NCBI GenBank assembly: GCA_042091375.1
Contig: JBELHO010000026.1
Coordinates: 1 to 44,528, forward strand
Reading direction: 5' to 3'
Origin: JBELHO01 sp042091375
Lineage (GTDB): Bacteria; Pseudomonadota; Gammaproteobacteria; Enterobacterales; Alteromonadaceae
DNA length: 44,528 bases
Each line of letters opens with the position of its first letter. Within the stretch, counting starts at the first letter, position 1. Position numbers and translations under genes: made by a program. Positions 1-8,100 of this stretch are shown piece after piece. Below the pieces are notes generated by a model, which saw nothing but the letters and a program-made list of their open reading frames with translations, searched no databases and was not told where the DNA came from.

Positions 1-48
1 CGATGGTAGTGTGGGAGTTCCCATGTGAGAGTAGGACATTGCTAGACT
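1..48 (+). rRNA. rrf: 5S ribosomal RNA, 3' part only
   Basis: The first bases match the conserved 3' half of gammaproteobacterial 5S rRNA, including CGATGGTAGTGTGGG, the CCCATG loop and GAGAGTAGGAC. The 5' part lies outside the window, so an rRNA operon enters from the left. The exact 3' end is estimated from the closing stem and may be off by a few bases. Confidence 0.88.
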
Positions 49-108
49 CCTATTAAGGTCGTTCTAAGGTATCCATCCCTTCACGACATTAGTGCATCCA
101 TGCACGTT

Positions 109-132
109 AAACCCAGCTTCGGCTGGGTTTTT
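109..132 (+). terminator. Rho-independent terminator after the rRNA operon
   Basis: A perfect 9-bp stem (AAACCCAGC / GCTGGGTTT) closes on a TTCG tetraloop and runs into further T residues. It sits about 60 bp after the 5S end and only 5 bp before tRNA-Tyr. It could therefore attenuate read-through into the tRNA or act as a processing hairpin. Confidence 0.85.
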
Positions 133-137
133 ATTCT

Positions 138-222
138 GGAGGGGTTCCCGAGTGGCCAAAGGGATCAGACTGTAAATCTGACGGCTCCGCCTTCGGTGGT
201 TCGAATCCACCTCCCTCCACCA
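138..222 (+). tRNA. tRNA-Tyr (anticodon GTA)
   Basis: The 85-nt class II tRNA has CCA encoded in the gene. The acceptor stem GGAGGGG pairs with TCCCTCC (the last pair is G-U). The anticodon loop CTGTAAA carries GTA at 172-174, a long variable arm follows (GACGGCTCCGCCTTC region), and the T arm contains GGTTCGAATCC. There is no room for a promoter between the preceding terminator and the 5' end. Expression probably depends on read-through of the rRNA transcript or on a promoter further upstream. Confidence 0.96.
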
Positions 223-231
223 TCTTTATTT

Positions 232-258
232 AGCCCGGCTATTATTGTCGGGCTTTTT
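232..258 (+). terminator. Rho-independent terminator after tRNA-Tyr
   Basis: AGCCCG and CGGGCT form a stem around an AT-rich loop and are followed by a run of six T residues, 9 bp after the tRNA CCA. This is a classical end for the rRNA-tRNA transcript. Confidence 0.85.
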
Positions 259-423
259 TATAATCCGTAATCGGTTGTTCTTATAAGTTGTAGTCTGTTT
301 GTTTATTTACAAATTATGACACCCAACTCAGTTATCAGTTAACTAGGTCGTTTAATTTAGAGTGACTATACTGTAGGCTTGCAACTTTCAATCGCACCAT
401 TTGTAATAACAAGAGAAATATTT

Positions 424-1833
424 ATGAGTTTTTCCTCGTTAGGATTATCAGCGCCCATCTTAAAAGCATTAAGTGACAAAGGTTATAGTCAACCTTCACC
501 AATACAAGCTCAAGCCATACCAGCGGTGTTAACGGGTAAGGATTTAATGGCGGCCGCACAGACCGGCACAGGAAAGACTGCAGGTTTTACTTTACCCATA
601 TTAGAGCTTTTAAGCGGTGGTAACCGAGCTAAGGCTAATCAAGCGCGAGCCCTAATTCTAACGCCAACAAGAGAACTTGCTGCTCAAATAGCTGAGAGCG
701 TAGCCACCTATGGTAAACACCTACCTTTGCAGTCTACAGTGGTGTTTGGTGGGGTCAAAATTAATCCACAAATGCTTAAATTACGTGGTGGTGTCGATAT
801 TTTAGTGGCAACCCCTGGGCGATTATTAGATTTATACAATCAAAACGCAGTTAATTTTAAGCAACTAGAAATACTGGTGCTAGACGAAGCTGATCGCATG
901 TTAGACATGGGTTTCTTGCGAGATATAAAAAAAATACTTGCCTTGTTGCCAAAGCGAAGACAAAACTTACTTTTTTCGGCAACCTTTTCTGAGCCGATAA
1001 GAGATCTTGCTAAAGGCTTAGTTAATAAACCCATAGAGATATCTGTCAGTCCGCGAAATACTACGGCAGAAACAGTAGAACAAATCATTTTTTCTGTTGA
1101 TAAAAAGAAAAAGCCGCTACTACTGACCTACTTGATTAAAACAAATGCTTGGCAACAGGTACTGGTTTTCATGAAAACCAAACACGGTGCTAATAAACTC
1201 ACTAAACAGTTGATTGCCGAGGGGATCTTGGCTGCTGCTATCCATGGTAACAAGAGTCAAGGTGCAAGAACTAAAGCGCTAGCACAATTTAAAGAGGGCT
1301 CCATTAATGTCCTAGTGGCTACCGATATTGCTGCACGTGGCATTGACATTGATCAACTACCACAGGTAGTGAACTTTGACTTACCCAATGTAGCTGAAGA
1401 TTACGTGCATCGCATTGGCCGTACTGGGCGAGCAGGAGCAAGTGGTAAAGCTGTTTCTCTCGTTTCTGCTGACGAAATAAAATTGTTAGATGACGTCCAG
1501 CACTTAATACAACAACACCTACCGAGAGAAGTTGTTGAAGGCTTTATGCCTCATAACCCCTTACCTGAATCAAGGCAATTAAGGCCTATCAAAGCTAAAC
1601 GACCCAAAAAGCCAAAGAAAGCTAATATTGAGCACAGTGACGGTCAACGGTCTGCAGAGAACGCCCGTGGGCATCAGCCGAACAGCAAAAATCCTAGACA
1701 ATTAAAAGGCAAAGGTAATAGCCATACAAGCGCCCGCAGTAGAAGACGAAAATCAACCAGCAAATCCAGCATAGAAAATAATGGCGTAGGCTCCAAAAAA
1801 ACCGCTATTGATCCCTATGCGGCAAATAGATAA
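424..1833 (+). CDS. rhlE: RhlE-type DEAD-box ATP-dependent RNA helicase
   Basis: This is an ATP-dependent RNA helicase of about 469 residues, likely acting in ribosome maturation or RNA turnover at low temperature. The N-terminus (MSFSSLGL...) and Q-motif region closely follow RhlE. Visible motifs in order are AQTGTGKT (Walker A), PTRELA, VATPGR, DEAD, SAT, and HRIGRTGR near the end of the second RecA lobe. The last ~90 residues are a Lys/Arg/Ser/Asn-rich tail typical of cold-water gammaproteobacterial RhlE proteins and probably bind RNA. The reading frame is open from a TTG at 379, but the ATG at 424 gives the family N-terminus and is preferred. The gene ends 3 bp from the convergent yaiI stop, with no terminator between them. 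A second, more diverged paralogue lies at 3018-4286. Confidence 0.93.
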   Translation: MSFSSLGLSAPILKALSDKGYSQPSPIQAQAIPAVLTGKDLMAAAQTGTGKTAGFTLPILELLSGGNRAKANQARALILTPTRELAAQIAESVATYGKHLPLQSTVVFGGVKINPQMLKLRGGVDILVATPGRLLDLYNQNAVNFKQLEILVLDEADRMLDMGFLRDIKKILALLPKRRQNLLFSATFSEPIRDLAKGLVNKPIEISVSPRNTTAETVEQIIFSVDKKKKPLLLTYLIKTNAWQQVLVFMKTKHGANKLTKQLIAEGILAAAIHGNKSQGARTKALAQFKEGSINVLVATDIAARGIDIDQLPQVVNFDLPNVAEDYVHRIGRTGRAGASGKAVSLVSADEIKLLDDVQHLIQQHLPREVVEGFMPHNPLPESRQLRPIKAKRPKKPKKANIEHSDGQRSAENARGHQPNSKNPRQLKGKGNSHTSARSRRRKSTSKSSIENNGVGSKKTAIDPYAANR

Positions 1834-1836
1834 CTA

Positions 1837-2280
1837 TCAACGTTTTACTAACCATTTGTCTAAATTGTTGGCAAACGCTTGCCGATCACTTTGACTTATT
1901 GGTTGTGCTCCTCCGGTTTCAATACCACTAGAGCGCAAAGTATCCATAAAATCTCGGAGATTAAGGCGTTGTTTGATATTGTGTGTAGTGTACAGTTCGC
2001 CTCTTGGGTTTAAAGCAATGCACCCTTTGTCGATGACTTCTGCAGCCAGAGGAATATCTGCGGTGATGACTAAATCATTTTCTTGACAACGGTTAACTAT
2101 TTCACTGTCAGCCACATCAAAACCAGATCCTACTTGCATAAAGCGAATAACTTTTGAAGGTGGTGTTTTCAAATAGTGATTAGCAACTAAGGTGGTGGTT
2201 GTGTTGGTTCGCTCTGCTGCGCGAAAAATTATTTCTTTGATGACTACAGGGCAAGCATCGGCGTCGACCCAAATCTTCAT
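1837..2280 (-). CDS. yaiI: YaiI/YqxD family protein (UPF0178, DUF188)
   Basis: This 147-residue cytoplasmic protein has the usual family length. The N-terminus contains the diagnostic IWVDADACPV stretch, and ITADIPLA and LNPRGELY follow further on. These acidic residues recall PIN-like nuclease folds, but the biochemical role of the family is not established. The gene converges on the RhlE-type helicase gene and is divergent from the DUF2750 gene. The ATG start gives the expected N-terminus; a purine-rich GGAATGG lies just upstream on the minus strand. Confidence 0.93.
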   Translation of the reverse strand: MKIWVDADACPVVIKEIIFRAAERTNTTTTLVANHYLKTPPSKVIRFMQVGSGFDVADSEIVNRCQENDLVITADIPLAAEVIDKGCIALNPRGELYTTHNIKQRLNLRDFMDTLRSSGIETGGAQPISQSDRQAFANNLDKWLVKR

Positions 2281-2607
2281 AAACCATTCCTTTATATCGA
2301 GGTGTTAAGTCAATACGGCGATGAAAGATAATGAGTAAAAACAATACAAATAGTCAGTGCATAAATCAATCATACCGGGCTGAAGTAACTAAGAGTTAAG
2401 TTGATAACTATAGCTTGTTAACAAAATAATAACATACAGAATTAATAATAACTTTATCTCGACAGTAAGTGAATAAATTTATGATTAATAGTATCCTAAT
2501 AGCCATTGACTAACAAAATATAACCCATTCAGTGCTCAGTAAACTACTGAAAGCCTGTGCAATGATAGTCATTTAAACAGAGTATATTAAATACTTCGGA
2601 GGTGTAA
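2281..2607. other. Intergenic region between divergent yaiI and the DUF2750 gene
   Basis: This 327-bp AT-rich stretch should hold divergent promoters. I see no convincing -35/-10 pair, RNA gene or open frame. A strong ribosome binding site, CGGAGGTG, precedes the ATG at 2608. Confidence 0.5.
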
Positions 2608-3018
2608 ATGAATAAGTCAAAAGCCAAGGTTGATAACCCTGCAGATATTAATGATGATCATCAACGCGCCACATATTTAATCACTGCGGTAAGCAAAGAA
2701 AACCAAGTATGGATTTTAAAAGATCAACACGGTTGTGTAATGCTCAATTCTGAAGATGAAGATTGCGTGCCTTTGTGGCCAGATGCCGAATCAGCAATGA
2801 GCTGGGCAACTGAAGAATGGCAGGAGTGCCAACCAGAGAGTATTTCACTAACCACTTGGTTTGAACGTTGGTCACCAGGTTTAGCTGAGGATGACTTAGC
2901 CGTTGTACTCTTTCCAAGCAAAGAATCGCAAGGTGTGATTTATTACCCCGAAGAATTTGAACAAGCATTATTAACTAAAAAGCGTGATTTAAAGCTTGTA
3001 AACAAACTGCAACACTGA
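2608..3018 (+). CDS. DUF2750 domain protein
   Basis: This 136-residue soluble protein has the DUF2750 pattern. A YLITAVSKENQVWIL segment is followed by LPLWP-like VPLWPDAESA, then EEWQECQPESISL, a WF-containing helix, LAVVLFPSKESQGVIYYPEEF and a basic C-terminus. The family has no known activity. The start is clear from the CGGAGGTG ribosome binding site 7 bp upstream. The stop codon overlaps the ATG of the following DEAD-box helicase by one base (TGATG), so the two are translationally coupled and form an operon. A role linked to the helicase is an inference from this coupling only. Confidence 0.88.
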   Translation: MNKSKAKVDNPADINDDHQRATYLITAVSKENQVWILKDQHGCVMLNSEDEDCVPLWPDAESAMSWATEEWQECQPESISLTTWFERWSPGLAEDDLAVVLFPSKESQGVIYYPEEFEQALLTKKRDLKLVNKLQH

Positions 3019-4286
3019 TGAACTTTGCGCAATTATCACTCGATAAAGCATTAGTTGATGCCGTTAAATCACAAGGATATAGCGTACCTACCGCCATCCA
3101 GCAACAAGCCATCCCAGTGGTGTTGGCGAATAAAGACCTCATAGCTGGAGCACAAACAGGTACCGGAAAAACTGCAGCCTTTGCTTTGCCAATTTTACAA
3201 AAATTATTGCTGCAATTAGCAAGTGAACCGTCCATAAAGGCATTGGTGTTAACGCCTACCAGAGAGTTAGCACAACAAGTGCACAACAGCATGGTTGGTT
3301 ATGCAGTTAACACCGAGCTTAACATTGCTGTTGCCTATGGTGGGGTCAGTATAAAACCACAAGTGGCGGTGTTGAACAAGGGAGTTGACGTATTAGTAGC
3401 AACGCCAGGGCGTTTACTCGATCATATAATTCACGGTTCTATTTCATTATCAAGCTTACAATTTTTAGTCTTTGATGAAGCTGATCGCATGTTAGATATG
3501 GGCTTTAAAGATGAAATTACCCGAATATTAAAGCGAGTGCCACCGCAACGACAAACACTATTATTTTCAGCGACGCTAGACCAAGATATTTTTGCCTTGT
3601 CTAAAAACCTGCTAACTGATCCGCAGTTAATTGAAGTGAATGAGCGCAACAGTGCAGCTAACTGTGTTGAGCAGTTGGTCTACACGGTAGATAAGGAGCG
3701 CAAACGCGAATTGACATCGCATCTTATTGGCGCAAAAAACTGGCACCAAGTTCTGATTTTTACCCGTACCAAGAAACAGGCGGACAGTGTAGCTGTTGAA
3801 ATGTGTAAAGATGGCATAAATACCCAGTCAATTCACGGAGATAAATCACAAGGCGCAAGAGAAAAAGCGTTAGCGGAATTTAAAAGTGGGAAAATAAGGG
3901 CACTGGTGGCTACTGATGTCGCTGCCCGAGGACTCGACATCAGCGGTCTTAATTATGTGATCAATTTTGAATTACCCTATGTTGCGCAAGATTATATCCA
4001 CCGTATTGGCAGAACCGGACGAGCTGGAGAAAAAGGCCTGGCTTTGTCATTGGTAAGCCCCAATGAAGAGTGGTTATTAACCGCAGTCGAAGAAATATTA
4101 GAGCAGCGTTTGATGCAACAATGGTTACCGGGTTATGAACCCGATCTATCAAAAATAGAAGCGGTTGTGAGTCATTTGAGCAAAGGCAAAAAAAAGCAGC
4201 GTGCCCGAGAACAGTTGTTAGCCAAAAGCAAAAAAAATATTAAACACCGAGGTGGAAAAAATAAAAAAAGACGAACACATAGTTAA
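3018..4286 (+). CDS. DEAD-box RNA helicase, RhlE-like (second copy)
   Basis: This 422-residue ATP-dependent RNA helicase carries the full motif set: an IQQQAIP Q-motif, AQTGTGKT, PTRELA, VATPGR, DEAD, SAT, ATDVAARGLDI and HRIGRTGR. The C-terminal 40 residues are Lys/Arg-rich (KGKKKQRAREQ and a KHRGGKNKKRR tail), suggesting RNA binding. It is related to the helicase at 424-1833 but clearly diverged, so it is an old paralogue. It starts inside the stop codon of the DUF2750 gene and has no separate ribosome binding site, which implies translational coupling. The precise RNA target cannot be read from the sequence. Confidence 0.92.
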   Translation: MNFAQLSLDKALVDAVKSQGYSVPTAIQQQAIPVVLANKDLIAGAQTGTGKTAAFALPILQKLLLQLASEPSIKALVLTPTRELAQQVHNSMVGYAVNTELNIAVAYGGVSIKPQVAVLNKGVDVLVATPGRLLDHIIHGSISLSSLQFLVFDEADRMLDMGFKDEITRILKRVPPQRQTLLFSATLDQDIFALSKNLLTDPQLIEVNERNSAANCVEQLVYTVDKERKRELTSHLIGAKNWHQVLIFTRTKKQADSVAVEMCKDGINTQSIHGDKSQGAREKALAEFKSGKIRALVATDVAARGLDISGLNYVINFELPYVAQDYIHRIGRTGRAGEKGLALSLVSPNEEWLLTAVEEILEQRLMQQWLPGYEPDLSKIEAVVSHLSKGKKKQRAREQLLAKSKKNIKHRGGKNKKRRTHS

Positions 4287-4386
4287 GCATTGACGAAAAA
4301 ACCGCTGTTATTGTCTTCGATTGGCTAGGCAAAAGTAATGAGTTAATAGTAGGTAACACTGAGTGCACATGTGTTACTCCAGCATT

Positions 4387-4458
4387 GACAAATACCACTA
4401 AAGTGACAAATACCACTAAAGTGACTAATACCAGTAAAGTAACTAATACCAGCAAAGT
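4387..4458. repeat. 18-bp tandem repeat, four units
   Basis: Four consecutive 18-bp units follow the pattern GACAAATACCACTAAAGT. Units 1 and 2 (4387-4404, 4405-4422) are identical; units 3 (4423-4440) and 4 (4441-4458) carry a few substitutions. A partial fifth unit follows. The repeat lies in the convergent gap between the helicase and the PEP-CTERM gene. The unit length is a multiple of three, so both strands read as open frames of repetitive peptides, but neither looks like a real gene. Confidence 0.9.
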
Positions 4459-4459
4459 G

Positions 4460-4492
4460 ACTAAGACAACACTTGGCTGGTGTCATCTTAGT
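4460..4492. terminator. Imperfect hairpin in a convergent intergenic gap
   Basis: ACTAAGA and TCTTAGT enclose AACAC/GTGT arms around a 7-nt loop, giving about 11 paired positions of 13. No T-run follows on either strand. It lies between convergent genes and could stop or stabilise either transcript. A smaller stem, GCCAAA/TTTGGC, follows at 4499-4516. Confidence 0.35.
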
Positions 4493-4528
4493 GATAATGC
4501 CAAATCTTGCTTTGGCTTGTTGAGTATA

Positions 4529-5089
4529 TTACTTGTTGGTGATTGTTGTTTTGCGTGGCAAGACTGTCAAAATAGCCAATGCCAATAACAACATTAACCA
4601 AGTGCTTGGCTCTGTGACCTTGTTTAGCACTGTGGCAGAGGCTACTGCTGAAGTGTCAATAGCAAGTATAGAGGTGTTTAAGGTAAAGGTGTCGAGCAAT
4701 GAAAATGTGGCATTGCCAAGAGAAAAATTGCTGTTGCCAACTGCGACTGCAGTTAGATCAAAGCTAGCTAGCAAAAAATCAGTTGTCGACACAGGGAAAA
4801 AATCTACAAAAGCAATGGAAACGCCATTGCGATTTTCGGTGGCCACAAATTGCAACGGATTTAGAGTGGTTAAGTCACTTGAAAAAGTCGTTGCATCAAA
4901 TGCAAATAGGCTATTGTTAAACTGAAAATCAAAATCAAAACTATCAAAAGCAGCAAAGTTTTTGGCCTGTAAATTAACGGTTATCGACTGTCCTTGGCTG
5001 ACATTGTTGTTTGTGACATCTATGCTTATTAAGCCAGCATGAGCTTGTAAAGAAAATAGTAAAGCCAGAATAAAAATAAGTTGTTTCAT
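4529..5089 (-). CDS. Exported cohesin-like domain protein with PEP-CTERM sorting tail
   Basis: This is a 186-residue secreted protein. It has a signal peptide (MKQLIFILALLFSLQAHA) and a beta-rich domain at about residues 19-150 with cohesin-like features: ISIDVTNNNVSQGQSITVNL, then FDSFDFDFQFNNSLFAFD, then LLASFDLTAVAVGNS. The C-terminal segment from about residue 160 has EPSTW, a hydrophobic stretch and a PRK basic end, the layout of a PEP-CTERM signal recognised by exosortase (here TEP instead of PEP). It follows the dockerin-bearing nuclease gene on the same strand after 57 bp, so the two are likely co-transcribed. I chose the second ATG (5089) because GAGAAC lies at good spacing; the frame also opens at 5101. 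The cohesin call rests on pattern only; the export and sorting signals are clearer. Confidence 0.8.
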   Translation of the reverse strand: MKQLIFILALLFSLQAHAGLISIDVTNNNVSQGQSITVNLQAKNFAAFDSFDFDFQFNNSLFAFDATTFSSDLTTLNPLQFVATENRNGVSIAFVDFFPVSTTDFLLASFDLTAVAVGNSNFSLGNATFSLLDTFTLNTSILAIDTSAVASATVLNKVTEPSTWLMLLLALAILTVLPRKTTITNK

Positions 5090-5146
5090 GGTTGTTCTCA
5101 TTAATGTTTAAAATATGGTCATGGCTTTGTGCCATGACCGAAAAAA

Positions 5147-8100
5147 TCAGACTGCACAGCGCAACCTAGTACACAGTGTGATCATAAAGCGTACGTCTGA
5201 TATATTAACAATGCCGTCATTGTTCAAATCAAAGGTTAACTCAATAGGTAATCGCATTTGTATGGCATACAAGAAAGCGCGTATATCATTAATATCAACG
5301 TCGCCATCTTGATCCCAGTCACCTTTGACGATCGGCGCAACTAGGTTGATACTGATCACTATTGGATCGTGATCTGAGGCGCGATAAGCATCATCTTGAT
5401 AAAACACCGCTATTTGTTCTGCGGTTTTATATTCGGTGTTGTAATCCAATGCCTTGGGCTCATCAGCATTGATGTGCCATTCAGTCAAATCTAGCACTTG
5501 TGGAGTTAAGGCCGCCGATGCCAGTGCATGATCTAAAGTACCTGACTGTCCTTGATAAGTGTATGAGTAGCCCCATTGACCAGTAAACATTGCGGTTAAG
5601 TTACTATAACCGGCTTGTTCTATAGTGGTTATTGGATCTTCTTTAGTGTATGCATTCAAATCACCTAACAGGATAATATTGTCCTCTGCTACCCCAGTTG
5701 GGTTGTTAGCTAACCAAGCAACAGTGGCCTGTGCGGCTTGCACACGACGAAGGTTGTAACATCCTTGACCATCGTTTTTATCCTCATTTTCTACACCACC
5801 ACTTGATGAACAACCTTTTGAGCGAAAATGATTAATTGCTACGGTAATACTTTCACTATTGCTGTTTAGCGCAAAGGTTTGTGCCATAGGTGGTCTGTTG
5901 TGATACTCAAACGGAAAGTCGGTAAGATAAGCAGCTGTGCCAGTTTCAGTGACTTTTTGATCGTTATAAATTAGTGCCACTTTGATTTTATCACCACCTA
6001 GCTCAGCAATCCCTGTTTCTGGATTGACAGCAATATTAGGTTCAACAAAGCTGTAGTTGACACCTTGTGGTGCAATAGCATTTAAGCCGTTGATTAAATC
6101 TCTTATAGCACTTTGTTCACCAAAGCCATCGTTTTCCATTTCTAAAATACCGATAATGTCAGCATTCATTGCACTGATGGCAGCAATAATTTTAGCGCGT
6201 TGACGACTGAATTCTTCAGCATTACTAGCACCGCGAGCGGTAGGGTATCCTCCGCCTAGACCATCGCCATTAAAGTAATTTAACACGTTAAAACTAGCTA
6301 TAGTTAAGTTGCCTTGTGTGGATAATTGAGGTGTGGCTGTTCTGGCATTACTGAACTCAAATACTGGTTGCTCAGTAGGGATAATGCGATAATTGCCAAA
6401 ACTATAATCAAGCGCACCGATTAAATTACTGACTTTATCGCCAGCTCTTAATGTATTTGAAGCAGTGAGTCCGCCACTAGGGTAGATAATATCCGCAGGA
6501 TTTGAGCCATTGATACCATCGTCTAAAAGGATTTTATTAAGGGCATTTTGCACACTTAATGCGTTGACTTCTGCACTGCCAGGAGGGTGTATATTAGTCG
6601 GTGCATATAAGCGATCACTAGACAGAGTCACTTCACCGTAACGAGCTAAATTGTAGTTATCGGTAACAGTTAACGCTGTGTTGACACTTAGGTACATTCC
6701 CTCAAGTGCTTCTTGTGCTGCTGCTGATGCAAAAGGTAAAACCAACTCAGTAGCAGATACCGTAGTCGTTCCACATTGAAGTAGATCTTGGCTGGCTTCT
6801 AATTGTGTTTTGCCATAATACTCGCTGACCTTACCGATCACGCGAACAATGTCGCCATGATTAGGAATGGTATTATTATTACTGTTCAGAATAAACAAGC
6901 CTTCTGAGGTCATAACATTATTGTCCTGATCTGCATTTTCCTCTTGCACAAAAAAGCCATTTAATGCCGGAAATACACTAGTAACAACCGCTTCTACAAT
7001 GTGGGTTTCATTTAATAATGGAGAAGCATCACTTGCGCCTTGTACTTGATTGATTTTGGTTGATGGATCAAAACAAACACCTAAATTATTATTAGGCTGA
7101 GTGTTGTTGTCGTTATCGATGTTGTGTGTACCTAGATAGTCAAAGGTGTTATTAGCATAACCACTCCACTGCACAGCAGGGTCAAACGCGTCATCAATGA
7201 CAAGATCACCAGATTTGACCGCACTGATCCGCACTAAAGTATTGTTAGCCGTACTGGTTGTGCCAGAGCCCCATTCAGAACCAGGGTCTTCACCAACCCG
7301 ACCAAAAGAGTCAATCACTTGATTATTGTGATATAAAACGTATGCATCATCGCCATTGTGTGACACTTTACCCGATAGCTGATCGGCAATGGCCAGTATT
7401 GAAGCTGCGGCGCTGGTGTGTGCAATAACAAAAGTACCTTGCGGTGGAACAGTACCTATTAAATCGATGGTATCAGGAGTCGTTTTACCATTGCTAAATC
7501 GAACTAGTTGATAATTCTCAACAGAGAAATCAATGGCAATGGCAGCTGGGTTATATAGCTCTAACGCCTTGTTATAACTACTCCCTTCAATGTATTCGGA
7601 AATAAATATTTCAGGGTTGAGAATTGAATGTTGACCTAAATTGTCAAAATTATCCTTATTAGAGCCAGTCCATTGTATACTTGGGTCAAAGTCGTCATCG
7701 GTAATGGTATCACCGTTAACTATATCATTATTACGGCGTAAGCTGTTGTCTTTAGTTGAAAACTCTCCACTACCCCAGGCTGAGCCGGGATCTTGACCAA
7801 TCTGCCCAAAAGAGTCGACAACTTCATTATCCCGGTACAGGATATAACCATCATCGCCATTGTGATTAATTTGACTCGATTGTTGATCGGCAAGTTCCTT
7901 CAAGGTATCTGCTGCACGGTTACTGGCTATAACAAAGGTGCCTTGTGGTGCAATAGTGCCTTGTAAATTAATCATAGTAGCACTGTTACCGCCATTGCTA
8001 AATCGACCTAATTGATAATTTTCTGATGATAGATCAACACTTGAAGCTGCGGGATTAAACAACTCAATGGCTTTATTGTAGCCACTGCCTTCGACATATT

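Noticed and set aside
4385..4588. A frame made of repeating VTNTTK/VTNTSK units
   Set aside because: The frame is open only because the 18-bp DNA repeat is a multiple of three; its tail overlaps the PEP-CTERM gene on the other strand.
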